From positions 1 through 12,157 of the forward strand of contig JAFPTE010000053.1 in the NCBI GenBank assembly GCA_017400415.1: a stretch of DNA of 12,157 nucleotides, in the 5' to 3' direction. This stretch comes from Oscillospiraceae bacterium. GTDB taxonomy: Bacteria > Bacillota > Clostridia > Oscillospirales > Oscillospiraceae. A model generated the notes under the pieces. That model did not search any database and was not told the DNA's origin. It was given only the letters and a program-made list of their open reading frames with translations. Both the position numbers and the translations under genes were made by a program. This document shows, one piece after another, positions 1 to 7,102 of this stretch (positions within the stretch are counted from its first letter, which is position 1; each line of letters starts with the position of its first letter).

Positions 1-935
1 GCCGGGTCCGTCAGGTCGTCGGCGGGGACGTAGACCGCCTGGACGGAGGTGATGGAGCCCTTCTTGGTGGAGGTGATGCGCTCCTGCAGGGCGCCCATCT
101 CCGTTGCCAGCGTAGGCTGATAGCCCACGGCGGAGGGCATGCGGCCCAGAAGTGCGGAGACCTCGGAGCCGGCCTGGGTAAAGCGGAAGATATTATCGAT
201 GAAGAGCAGAACGTCCTGATTCTTGACGTCACGGAAATACTCTGCCATGGTCAGACCGGAAAGACCTACCCGCATACGGGCTCCGGGGGGCTCGTTCATC
301 TGTCCGTAGACCAGGGCGGTTTTGGAGATGACTCCGGATTCCTTCATCTCGTTATAAAGGTCGTTGCCCTCTCTGGTGCGTTCACCGACGCCGGTGAACA
401 CGGAAAGGCCGCCGTGCTGGGTGGCGATATTGTGGATAAGCTCCATAATAAGCACGGTCTTGCCCACTCCGGCGCCGCCGAACAGGCCGATTTTGCCGCC
501 CTTGGCATAGGGGCAGATAAGGTCCACGACCTTGATGCCGGTCTCAAAGATCTCGGTGGCACCCTCCTGCTCGTCATAAGCGGGAGCAGGGCGGTGAATG
601 GGCCAGCGCTCCTTGACCTCCGGAGCGGGCATATCGTCCACAGGCTCACCCAGCAGATTGAAGACTCTGCCGAGGCACTCCTCGCCTACCGGCACGGTAA
701 TGGGGCTACCGGTGTCGACGGCGTCAATGCCTCTGCACAGACCGTCCGTGGAGCCCATGGCGATGCAGCGGGCCACATTGTCGCCGATGTGCTGCATAAC
801 CTCACAGGTCAGTTTTTTCCCGCCGTACTCGATGGTAACGGCGTTGAGAAGGTTGGGAATCTGCCCGTCCTCAAAGCGGATATCGAGGACAGGGCCAAGG
901 ATTTCCGTAACCTTTCCTACAGCTCTTACTTGCAT
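1..935 (-). CDS. atpD: F1 ATP synthase beta subunit, 3' end beyond window
   Basis: Catalytic subunit of the F1 head, which makes or hydrolyses ATP at the alpha/beta interface on the cytoplasmic side of the membrane. The reading frame starts at ATG 933-935 (MQVRAVGKVTEILGPVLDIR), with a GGGGGAAAG ribosome site just upstream, and stays open for 311 codons to the window edge. About two thirds of a normal beta subunit (roughly 465 residues) is present. Visible motifs are the Walker A loop GGAGVGKT at residues 153-160, the catalytic glutamate in GERTREG (E185), Walker B LLFIDN at 243-248, and the family stretch ALLGRMPSAVGYQP at 261-274. All key nucleotide-binding residues seen are intact. The missing part holds the C-terminal helical domain. 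It lies 40 bases after atpG, and atpC is expected next, outside the window. Identity is certain. Confidence 0.98.
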   Translation of the reverse strand, partial: MQVRAVGKVTEILGPVLDIRFEDGQIPNLLNAVTIEYGGKKLTCEVMQHIGDNVARCIAMGSTDGLCRGIDAVDTGSPITVPVGEECLGRVFNLLGEPVDDMPAPEVKERWPIHRPAPAYDEQEGATEIFETGIKVVDLICPYAKGGKIGLFGGAGVGKTVLIMELIHNIATQHGGLSVFTGVGERTREGNDLYNEMKESGVISKTALVYGQMNEPPGARMRVGLSGLTMAEYFRDVKNQDVLLFIDNIFRFTQAGSEVSALLGRMPSAVGYQPTLATEMGALQERITSTKKGSITSVQAVYVPADDLTDP

Positions 936-975
936 AACTTTCCCCCGTGTGCTGATTTTCTTGAATACCGCAGCG

Positions 976-1821
976 TCAGGCGTCGGCCCCGGCCACGATT
1001 TCGGTGATTTCCTGGGTAATGGCGCCCTGGCGGGCACGGTTGTACTTAAGGCTCAGGTCGTCAATCATCTCCTGGGCGTTCTTTGTGGCGGAATCCATGG
1101 CGTTGCGCCGGGCCGCCTGCTCGGAGGCCTCGGACTCGCAGAGCGCGCCGTAGCAGACTCCGCCCAGATACTCGGGAATGATTCTGTTGAAAACCGTCTC
1201 GCCGTCGGGCTCATAGAGCGTGATGTCGTTGGATTGGGGCACCTCTCCCCTGTCCTTTTCCAGGGGCAGGAGCTTTATGAGCTTGGGCGTCTGGGTGAGG
1301 ACGGATTCATAGCTTGTGTAATCCATGAAAATCTCGTCAAACTCGCCCTTGAGAAAGGCGTCGCAGGCAGCATTTGCCAGGGTGAAGGAGTCGCTTATGG
1401 AGAGCTCCGCCGCCACGGGATAGGCGTTGGACCAAATCTCGTACCCGTGGTTTGTGAAATACTCCACTGCCTTCTTCCCGATGGGCAGAACGGAAACGGA
1501 CTTCGGTGCGTTCTCCTCAAACAGGGAAAAAACATTGTGGTTATACCCGCCTGCAAGACCTCTGTCGCCCGCAACGACAATGTAAAGGGACTTTTTCACA
1601 GGCCGCTCAAGGAGAAACGGCGAAGAAAACTCGCTGTCCTGGGCGGCGATGACCTTGGCCGTGTCATAGATGAGGTTAAAATAAGGGCGGGTCCTCTTGG
1701 CGTTTTCCTCGGCCCTGCGGAGCTTGGAGGCAGCCACCATCTCCATGGCCTTGGTTATATGCTTTGTGGATTCCATGCTGCGGATGCGCAGCTTGATATC
1801 CTTCATGGAAATACCGGCCAT
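976..1821 (-). CDS. atpG: F1 ATP synthase gamma subunit
   Basis: Central stalk subunit that rotates inside the alpha3beta3 hexamer and couples it to the membrane rotor. It has 281 residues, close to the usual 285. The N-terminal helix carries the family hallmark STKHITKAMEMVAASKLRRA (about residues 18-37). The C terminus ITQEITEIVAGADA matches the gamma-subunit signature in which the last helix ends in G-A-x-[SAKR]. Start ATG 1819-1821 follows a GGGGAAGC ribosome site that overlaps the atpA stop codon, 12 bases between the two genes, so translation is probably coupled. An internal ATG (M6) would also fit the family N terminus (MKDIK) but has a poorer ribosome site. Nothing is unusual in length or motifs. 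Confidence 0.98.
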   Translation of the reverse strand: MAGISMKDIKLRIRSMESTKHITKAMEMVAASKLRRAEENAKRTRPYFNLIYDTAKVIAAQDSEFSSPFLLERPVKKSLYIVVAGDRGLAGGYNHNVFSLFEENAPKSVSVLPIGKKAVEYFTNHGYEIWSNAYPVAAELSISDSFTLANAACDAFLKGEFDEIFMDYTSYESVLTQTPKLIKLLPLEKDRGEVPQSNDITLYEPDGETVFNRIIPEYLGGVCYGALCESEASEQAARRNAMDSATKNAQEMIDDLSLKYNRARQGAITQEITEIVAGADA

Positions 1822-1833
1822 TTCAGCTTCCCC

Positions 1834-3348
1834 TTACCTTGACTTGATGAATTTATCGGTAAATGCCTCAAGAGCGCCGGACAGCTTCTCCTCAATTTCC
1901 GGAGTCAGTGCGCCCGTGGTCTTTATAGCCTCGGCAATATCGCTGCCGGCAGAGCGCATGTAATCGTAAAGCTCGGCTTCGTATGCTGCCACGTCCTTAA
2001 CGGCAACATTCTTCAGGTAGCCCTTGGTGGCGGCGTAGAAGATGCAGACCTGGAGCTCTGCCGGAATGGTGGCGCCGTTCTTCTGCTTGAGGACCTCGAC
2101 TATCCTCTCGCCGTGGTCCAGCCTTTCCTTGGTATCCTTGTCCAGGTCGGAGCCGAACTGTGCAAAGCTCTGGAGCTCACGATACTGGGAGTAGATGAGC
2201 TTCAGGGAGCCTGCAACCTTCTTCATGGCCTTTATCTGTGCGTTGCCGCCCACTCGGGAAACGGAGATGCCCGGGTTCACAGCAGGCATGATGCCGGCGT
2301 GGAAGAGCTCGGATTCAAGGAATATCTGGCCGTCGGTTATGGAAATGACGTTTGTGGGAATATAGGCGGAGACGTCTCCGGCCTGGGTCTCGATGATTGG
2401 CAGGGCGGTCAGGGAGCCGCCGCCGTACTCGGGAGCCATGCGGGCTGCCCGCTCCAGGAGCCTGGAGTGGAGATAGAAAACGTCGCCGGGGTAGGCCTCA
2501 CGTCCGGGAGGCCGACGGATAAGCAGGGATATGGCACGGTAGGCCACGGCATGCTTTGAAAGGTCGTCATATATTACCAGCACGTCCTTGCCCTGCTGCA
2601 TGAAATACTCGCCCATGGCGCAGCCGGAATAGGGAGCAATGTACTGCATGGGCGCCAGCTCGGAGGCGGTGGCGCTGACAACTATCGTGTAGTCCATGGC
2701 GCCGGCGGCCTCCAGATTGGCCACCACCTGGGCCACAGTGGAGCGCTTCTGACCGATGGCCACATAGATGCAGATGACGTTCTGCCCCTTCTGGTTGATG
2801 ATGGTATCAAGGGCGATGGTGGACTTACCGGTCTGGCGGTCGCCGATGATAAGCTCACGCTGGCCCCTGCCGATGGGTATCATGGAGTCGATGGCCTTGA
2901 TGCCGGTCTGGAGGGGCACGGAGACGCTCTTGCGCTGGATGATGCCCGGTGCCGGAGACTCTATGGGTCTGTACCCGGCGGCCTCAATCTCGCCCTTGCC
3001 GTCGATAGGTGCGCCCAGAGCGTTTACCACACGGCCGATGAAGGCCTCGCCTACGGGGACAGAGACCACCTTGCCGGTCCTTCGGACGCTGTCGCCCTCC
3101 CGGATGCCGCTGTCGGTGCCCAGGATAACGATGGAGACGGTGTTCTCCTCCAGGTTCTGGGCCATGCCCATCTCACCGTTGGAAAACTCCACCAGCTCGT
3201 TCATAAGGCAGCTGCGGAGCCCGGAGGCTCTTGCAATGCCGTCGCCCACCAGGATAACGGTGCCGGTCTCGCTCTCCTCGATTCTGGGCTCATAATATTT
3301 TATCTGAGAGCGTATGATTCTGGTTATCTCTTCAGGTTTCAGTTCCAT
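1834..3348 (-). CDS. atpA: F1 ATP synthase alpha subunit
   Basis: Non-catalytic nucleotide-binding subunit of F1 that supplies the arginine finger to the catalytic site on beta. I place the start at ATG 3346-3348 (MELKPEEI...), which gives 504 residues and the usual family N terminus. A TTG four codons further upstream (3358-3360) is also in frame, but it overlaps the GGAG ribosome site that serves the ATG. Visible motifs, numbered from the ATG, are Walker A GDRQTGKST at 169-177, Walker B ending in DD at 261-262, the stretch RRPPGREAYPGDVFYLHSR (about 278-296), and the alpha/beta signature PAVNPGISVS at 355-364 followed by the arginine finger R365. It lies 29 bases after atpH and 12 bases before atpG. 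No key residue is missing. Confidence 0.98.
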   Translation of the reverse strand: MELKPEEITRIIRSQIKYYEPRIEESETGTVILVGDGIARASGLRSCLMNELVEFSNGEMGMAQNLEENTVSIVILGTDSGIREGDSVRRTGKVVSVPVGEAFIGRVVNALGAPIDGKGEIEAAGYRPIESPAPGIIQRKSVSVPLQTGIKAIDSMIPIGRGQRELIIGDRQTGKSTIALDTIINQKGQNVICIYVAIGQKRSTVAQVVANLEAAGAMDYTIVVSATASELAPMQYIAPYSGCAMGEYFMQQGKDVLVIYDDLSKHAVAYRAISLLIRRPPGREAYPGDVFYLHSRLLERAARMAPEYGGGSLTALPIIETQAGDVSAYIPTNVISITDGQIFLESELFHAGIMPAVNPGISVSRVGGNAQIKAMKKVAGSLKLIYSQYRELQSFAQFGSDLDKDTKERLDHGERIVEVLKQKNGATIPAELQVCIFYAATKGYLKNVAVKDVAAYEAELYDYMRSAGSDIAEAIKTTGALTPEIEEKLSGALEAFTDKFIKSR

Positions 3349-3377
3349 TTCATTCTCCAAAATGTCAGATTTGGATA

Positions 3378-3917
3378 TCAGATAACGGTCTCCGCCAGGA
3401 CCTTTTCAATCTGGCGCAGACGCTGACGGACCGTGCCGTCATACACCTTGCCGTCCATATAAAGGCGCACTCCTCCCAGGAGAGAGGGGTCCGTCTCGCA
3501 GGAGAGCTTAACGGTTTTGCCGGTCATCTTCTCAAGCTTTTCCCGTAGCCTGGCCAGCTCATCTTCGGTCATGGGCCTTGCGGTTACGGCTCTGGCGGGC
3601 AGGATGCCCTTTTCGGCGTTGTAATAAGCCTCATAGGCAGCAAGGCAGCCCTTCAGCGAGCGGATCAGCCCTTTGTCGGACAGGAGCTTCAGGAAGTTGA
3701 GCAGATATTCGTCCACCCTTCCGCCCAGACTCTCGTCCAATGCAGCTATGCGCTCTGCTCTTGTGACGGAGGGGAGGCTGAGAAGCCTGTAATAATCCGG
3801 GTTCTCCTCAAAAATTGCCGTGACGGCTCTGAGCTGGGTCAGGACCTCATCCTCCCTGCCCTCGTCAAGGCAAAGTCCGAACAGAGCCTGGCCGTAGACC
3901 TTCTCCTCTGCCGTCAT
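3378..3917 (-). CDS. atpH: F1 ATP synthase delta subunit (OSCP type)
   Basis: Peripheral stalk protein that sits on top of F1 and holds it to the b-subunit dimer. It has 179 residues, normal for the family. The N-terminal part is a helical bundle containing the usual YGQALFGLCLDEG-like helix (residues 8-20). The C-terminal signature region is ETDPSLLGG at 141-149 followed by RLYMDGKVYDGTVRQRL. The start codon overlaps the atpF stop as ATGA (3914-3917) and no strong ribosome site precedes it, so its translation probably depends on ribosomes finishing atpF. That arrangement would help keep b and delta in proportion. Sequence conservation in this family is low, but the signature and operon position make the call secure. 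Confidence 0.96.
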   Translation of the reverse strand: MTAEEKVYGQALFGLCLDEGREDEVLTQLRAVTAIFEENPDYYRLLSLPSVTRAERIAALDESLGGRVDEYLLNFLKLLSDKGLIRSLKGCLAAYEAYYNAEKGILPARAVTARPMTEDELARLREKLEKMTGKTVKLSCETDPSLLGGVRLYMDGKVYDGTVRQRLRQIEKVLAETVI

Positions 3918-4420
3918 GACGCTTCACCGATGTTGGAGATAAACTCATCCACCAGGGACTGGTACTTATCCCCGTCTATCTCCTTTTCGCAGACCTTGCC
4001 GGCGATTTCAAGGGATATGCCGGAAATCTGGTTCTTGACCTCATTGAGGGCCTTCTTTTTCTCCTGCCGGATATCGGACTGGGCCTTGGCTCTTATATCC
4101 GCAGCGGAGGCCTTGGCCTCGGAAATAATCTCCGCCTCACGCTTTTCCGCGCGGGATACAGCCTCACGGATTATTCCGTCACGCTCGGCCTTCGCCCCGT
4201 CCATCAGGCGGTTATACTTATCCTGGAGCTCCGAAGCCTCCTGACGGGCCTGGTCCGCTTTTGCGTAGGCATCATCGACCTCCGCCTTGCGCTCGTCGAT
4301 CATCTTTTTCACCGGGCCGAAAAGCAGCTTCTTCAATATGTAGAAGGTAATGAGCATATTGAGGAGGGTGAAAAGCGCCGTCCACGGATTAACGCCGATT
4401 ATGGCTTCAAAACCATCCAT
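3914..4420 (-). CDS. atpF: F0 ATP synthase b subunit
   Basis: Peripheral stalk subunit linking membrane F0 to F1. It has 168 residues, with one N-terminal membrane helix (about residues 12-31, TALFTLLNMLITFYILKKLL) and then a long charged alpha-helical, coiled-coil-like region to about residue 150, rich in Ala, Glu, Lys and Arg. The family feature LLFGPVKKMIDER directly follows the membrane segment. Start ATG 4418-4420 has a good AAAGGAG site 8-9 bases upstream. A single b gene is present between atpE and atpH, so the stalk is predicted to be a homodimer, unlike the b/b' pair of photosynthetic bacteria. The stop codon overlaps the atpH start. Confidence 0.97.
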   Translation of the reverse strand: MDGFEAIIGVNPWTALFTLLNMLITFYILKKLLFGPVKKMIDERKAEVDDAYAKADQARQEASELQDKYNRLMDGAKAERDGIIREAVSRAEKREAEIISEAKASAADIRAKAQSDIRQEKKKALNEVKNQISGISLEIAGKVCEKEIDGDKYQSLVDEFISNIGEAS

Positions 4421-4464
4421 AGATCACTGCTCCTTTCCCAAATTCAATGCGGGGTCTATGCAAA

Positions 4465-4713
4465 TCACACGCCGGGGAAAAGGAACATGAGAAGCAGTGC
4501 AATAACGAGAGAGTAGATACCGGTAGACTCGGTAATGGCGCAGCCCAGAATCATGTTGGTACGGAGATTGGATGCCGCCTCAGGCTGGCGGGCCATGCCC
4601 TCAAGAGCCTTGCCCACGGCGTTGCCCTCGCCCAGAGCCGGGCCGATAGCACCGATGCCCATGCAGAGTCCTGCACCGATGGCGCAGGCAGCTTTGATGA
4701 TAGCTTGTTCCAT
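4465..4713 (-). CDS. atpE: F0 ATP synthase c subunit with sodium-type ion site
   Basis: Rotor-ring proteolipid of F0, 82 residues in two membrane helices joined by the polar loop ARQPEA (41-46), which contacts F1. The ion-carrying glutamate is E62 in ITESTGIYSLVIA. It is followed by S63 and T64, with Y67 five positions after E62. This matches the sodium-binding pattern of the Ilyobacter c-ring (E65, S66, T67, Y70). In helix one the position equivalent to Ilyobacter Q32 is a second acid, E29, in GPALGEGNAVGKA. The 33-residue spacing between the two is the same as in Ilyobacter. Paired carboxylates of this kind are known from the sodium-driven Fusobacterium nucleatum rotor. I infer sodium coupling, which sequence alone does not prove. 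The gene has the strongest ribosome site of the operon, as expected for a subunit needed in many copies. Confidence 0.98.
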   Translation of the reverse strand: MEQAIIKAACAIGAGLCMGIGAIGPALGEGNAVGKALEGMARQPEAASNLRTNMILGCAITESTGIYSLVIALLLMFLFPGV

Positions 4714-4716
4714 AAT

Positions 4717-4735
4717 AATTTTCCTCCTGAAAATT
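4717..4735 (-). promoter_or_regulatory. atpE ribosome site held in a small hairpin loop
   Basis: Between atpB and atpE the mRNA contains a perfect 7-base inverted repeat, AAUUUUC and GAAAAUU, with the five-base loop AGGAG. The loop is the Shine-Dalgarno core of atpE, and the start codon follows 3 bases after the repeat. The stem is mostly A-U and therefore weak. It could display the ribosome site in single-stranded form and keep the longer operon mRNA from pairing with it. The geometry is seen directly; a regulatory effect is inferred. Confidence 0.5.
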
Positions 4736-4736
4736 C

Positions 4737-5633
4737 TTATTGCTTGTTTATATTGTTCTCCGTCTCATGGGGCGGGCAGGCGTTGCCTACGTAGACCATG
4801 GTCAGAAGGCTGAACACCAGAGCCTGCACAAGGCCGGAGAATATATCAAAGTAAATACTGAGAACGCCGGGGATGCCCAGTGCCAGCACCGGCATACCGG
4901 TCATGACCCCCAGAGTCTCAAGGAGGGCAGCCAGGCCCAGAAGGCCCAGAAGAACGCCGAAAATCTTGCCCACCAGCTTGTTTTTCACGAACCCATAGGC
5001 CAGAAGCGCAGCGCCGACGGCTATCACGGCGATTTCCACAGCCAGGCTGCTGCCCTTAATGAGACCAATGACCGCAGCGGAGGTGGTGCTGAGGGCGGAG
5101 TAAAGAAGGCTCATGAGAACGCCGCCGCCCATAATGTTGCCGAAGTGACGGAAGGCCATGGATACAGGCTGTGCGATCTCGCTGACGATGTTCATGGGGA
5201 GCATAACGGGCACCGGGTCCGCAAAGCCCTTGAGCCAGCCCAGAAAGCCGTTTTCACGGATGGAGCAGGCCCAGCACAGTACGCTGGTCATCAGGGCCCA
5301 GGTGACGGTGGTGGACAGGTCCGAGGTGGCGGCCCTTAAAAAGCCCGTCATGCCGATATAGGTGCCAAGGATGGAGGACAGGAAGAGTGCCGCTATGTAT
5401 GGGGTCCAGTAGGAGTTGTGCTTGCCCATGGTGTCCTCCACCAGGGAATACATCCACTCCACGAATTTTTCGGCCAGGGCCTGGCGGGTGCCGGGGCGCT
5501 TCTGGGGATTGCGCCCCAGAATGAAGGCCGCAGTGCAGATAATAAGCATCACAACGAAGGAGGAGACGGTTGTGGAGGTTATGGGTATCCCCCCCAGAAT
5601 CGGTATGGTGAAATAAATCTTCGGACCGTTCAC
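4737..5633 (-). CDS. atpB: F0 ATP synthase a subunit, enlarged
   Basis: Membrane stator subunit that forms the ion half-channels beside the c-ring. The essential arginine is R162 in AQPVSMAFRHFGNIMGG (155-171). The C-terminal helix SIYFDIFSGLVQALVFSLLT (259-278) is the standard family ending. The start is GTG 5631-5633, which overlaps the atpI stop as GTGA and has a strong AAAGGAGG site seven bases upstream. At 298 residues it is long for a bacterial a subunit. The excess lies between the arginine helix and the final helix, where residues about 190-245 add two hydrophobic stretches (about 197-216 and 221-241) separated by a short basic turn (VKNKLVGK). An even number of extra crossings would preserve topology. 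The call is secure; the role of the insert is unknown. Confidence 0.96.
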   Translation of the reverse strand: MNGPKIYFTIPILGGIPITSTTVSSFVVMLIICTAAFILGRNPQKRPGTRQALAEKFVEWMYSLVEDTMGKHNSYWTPYIAALFLSSILGTYIGMTGFLRAATSDLSTTVTWALMTSVLCWACSIRENGFLGWLKGFADPVPVMLPMNIVSEIAQPVSMAFRHFGNIMGGGVLMSLLYSALSTTSAAVIGLIKGSSLAVEIAVIAVGAALLAYGFVKNKLVGKIFGVLLGLLGLAALLETLGVMTGMPVLALGIPGVLSIYFDIFSGLVQALVFSLLTMVYVGNACPPHETENNINKQ

Positions 5634-6028
5634 GACTCATCCTCCTTTCTGAAAAACTCCGTAACCCGGATGGCGATCTGCATAAGAAGCAGCGGAATAA
5701 CGGACGCCAGAGGGTCCAGGGGCGAAAACTTCAGGACAATAAAATAGATTACCAGCAGTACTATCAGCCTTACGGCAGAAGATACACGGACGGAACCGGC
5801 GCAGGAGGCCGGGCTCTCCCCTGCCTGTACTCTGTCTGCCGCCCGGGAGACCGTTACGCTCAGGGCAAAGAAGTTGGCCACGCTCATTACATAGCCGAAC
5901 AGGGCTCCGCCGATAACGTTCACGGTCAGCCTGCCAATAAGGGCGTACACCGCCAGCATGGCACCGGTCAGTATAAGGGCGGCCAGGCTGACACGCAGTA
6001 TCTGATTGATTGCAGCTTTATTCTGCAT
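5630..6028 (-). CDS. atpI: ATP synthase subunit I family protein
   Basis: Small membrane protein of 132 residues encoded directly upstream of atpB, with four hydrophobic segments at roughly 11-31, 37-57, 84-101 and 106-122 and a polar basic loop between the second and third. Position and topology match the AtpI (subunit I) family. Members are known to act as assembly factors for the c-ring of F-type enzymes, including sodium-type ones. Start ATG 6026-6028 has an AAGGTAG site, and its 3' end overlaps the atpB GTG start by four bases. Sequence identity within the family is weak, so the call leans on topology and operon position. Confidence 0.82.
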   Translation of the reverse strand: MQNKAAINQILRVSLAALILTGAMLAVYALIGRLTVNVIGGALFGYVMSVANFFALSVTVSRAADRVQAGESPASCAGSVRVSSAVRLIVLLVIYFIVLKFSPLDPLASVIPLLLMQIAIRVTEFFRKEDES

Positions 6029-6038
6029 GAAAACTACC

Positions 6039-6305
6039 TTACCTGTGATCGTTATAAGAGATTTTGCTTTCCTGCTTCTCCTGCCTGTCTGCCAGGCGTT
6101 TCATTGTACGCAGGTTTGTGACGAAGCCGCCCGCCGCGCCCATAAGGCCGAGAACGACGCCCAGGAGCACTATCCAGCTGCCGAGAGAAAACTTCTCCCG
6201 AAGCCAGAGGGCGCCGACGATAAATATTACAAGAGGCGCCGCAACGCTTATTCCCAGCTGGGTCAGATAAGTCAGCAGCTTCAAGGCACTGTAACCGGAC
6301 TTCAT
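6039..6305 (-). CDS. atpZ: AtpZ-like small membrane protein, first gene of atp operon
   Basis: Short protein with two hydrophobic helices (about residues 11-34 and 44-66 of 88) and a basic, charged tail (RTMKRLADRQEKQESK). This is the layout of the AtpZ/AtpI-family proteins (PF09527) that precede atpI in many Firmicutes; in studied cases AtpZ and AtpI cooperate in ATP synthase assembly or ion supply. I choose ATG 6303-6305. An upstream in-frame ATG at 6333-6335 would add ten residues (MFGCGKVGGN), but it lies only about five bases after the predicted transcription start, too close for its AAGGA to serve as a ribosome site. The downstream ATG has a GGTGG site and begins with the family-like MKSGYSALKLLTYLTQLG. 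The start choice is an inference. Confidence 0.78.
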   Translation of the reverse strand: MKSGYSALKLLTYLTQLGISVAAPLVIFIVGALWLREKFSLGSWIVLLGVVLGLMGAAGGFVTNLRTMKRLADRQEKQESKISYNDHR

Positions 6306-6342
6306 ATTACCACCGACCTTGCCGCACCCGAACATTTCCTTT

Positions 6343-6372
6343 TTGCATTATACCCGAATTAATCCCCATAGT
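6343..6372 (+). promoter_or_regulatory. Possible weak plus-strand promoter for the DUF421 gene
   Basis: TTGCAT (6343-6348) and CATAGT (6367-6372) lie 18 bases apart on the plus strand. The match is only moderate. The site overlaps the atp promoter face to face, so polymerase bound at one would exclude the other. It is proposed because the DUF421 gene needs a start signal in this 90-base gap. Confidence 0.3.
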
Positions 6373-6375
6373 CAA
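6347..6375 (-). promoter_or_regulatory. Sigma-A promoter of the atp operon
   Basis: On the minus strand TTGACT (6375-6370) and a perfect TATAAT (6352-6347) are separated by exactly 17 bases, which is close to the ideal housekeeping promoter. Transcription should begin near 6340. No other comparably good promoter is seen inside the operon, so all nine atp genes present are probably on one transcript from here. The predicted start decides the AtpZ start codon. Confidence 0.88.
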
Positions 6376-6430
6376 TGTTTTTCCGGTCTGACAGATGAAT
6401 ATATTTGTCCAAAACTCTAAAAATACACCT

Positions 6431-7102
6431 ATGATTACAGCATATATAAGGACACTTATCGTCTTCCTTCTGCTCATTGTTTCAATGCGGATAATGGGCA
6501 AGCGCCAGCTTGGGGAGCTGGAGCCTGTTGAGCTGGTGGTGGCGCTGCTGGCCGCCAATCTGGCCTCCCAGCCTCTGGAGGATAACAGCCAGCCTCTGCT
6601 GAACGGAATCTTTCCGGTTATAATACTTCTCTGCTGTCAGATTCTTCTGTCCGGGCTCTCGCTGAAAAGCCTCAGGCTCAAGGCCCTTCTGGACGGAAAG
6701 CCCTCCGTTCTGATTGAAGACGGCAAAATAGCCCAAGCCGAAATGCAGAATAACCGGATCACTCCGGAGGAGCTTCTGTCGGAGCTCCGGAAGCTGGGGG
6801 TATGGGACATAGGCCAGGTGCGAAGGGCGATTCTGGAGCCCAGCGGAAATCTGAGTGTCCGGCTCTACGACAGGTTCTCCCCCGCCACCGGGGAGCAGCT
6901 CGGGCTGCAGGTCCCGGAGCCGGGCATTCCCCTGGTCGTTATTTCTCAGGGCAGGACCATTACAGACAACCTGCGGCGTCTGGGAAAAAATGAGGTATGG
7001 CTTCGGAAAACGCTGGCAAAAAACGGCTGCAGCTCCCCTTCCCAGGTGTATCTGATGACCCTTGACACTGCCGGAGTTATCTTTCTGGAGGAAAAGAAAT
7101 GA
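6431..7102 (+). CDS. DUF421 (YetF-like) membrane protein
   Basis: Protein of 223 residues resembling Bacillus YetF and other DUF421 proteins (PF04239). The N-terminal third has three hydrophobic segments and the family core MRIMGKRQLGELEPVELVVA (about 19-38). The C-terminal cytoplasmic part contains LDGKPSVLIEDGKI, then SELRKLGVWDIGQVRRAILE, and a second repeat-like segment GIPLVVISQGRTITDNLRRLG. The family is widespread in spore-forming Firmicutes; its exact molecular role is not established to my knowledge. I prefer ATG 6431 because family members begin this way. An in-frame ATG at 6395 would add twelve polar residues. Neither start has a good Shine-Dalgarno sequence, which is odd here and suggests low expression. 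The stop overlaps the next gene as ATGA. Confidence 0.88.
   Translation: MITAYIRTLIVFLLLIVSMRIMGKRQLGELEPVELVVALLAANLASQPLEDNSQPLLNGIFPVIILLCCQILLSGLSLKSLRLKALLDGKPSVLIEDGKIAQAEMQNNRITPEELLSELRKLGVWDIGQVRRAILEPSGNLSVRLYDRFSPATGEQLGLQVPEPGIPLVVISQGRTITDNLRRLGKNEVWLRKTLAKNGCSSPSQVYLMTLDTAGVIFLEEKK

Noticed and set aside
598..1842. A 414-codon plus-strand frame opposite atpD and atpG
   Set aside because: It is antisense to two certain genes and its translation shows no recognisable motif.
5254..5640. A 128-codon minus-strand frame starting with ATG at 5640, near the atpB start
   Set aside because: It is out of frame with atpB, whose GTG start at 5633 has correct ribosome-site spacing and a full family sequence; the other frame is rich in His, Pro and Gly shadow codons.
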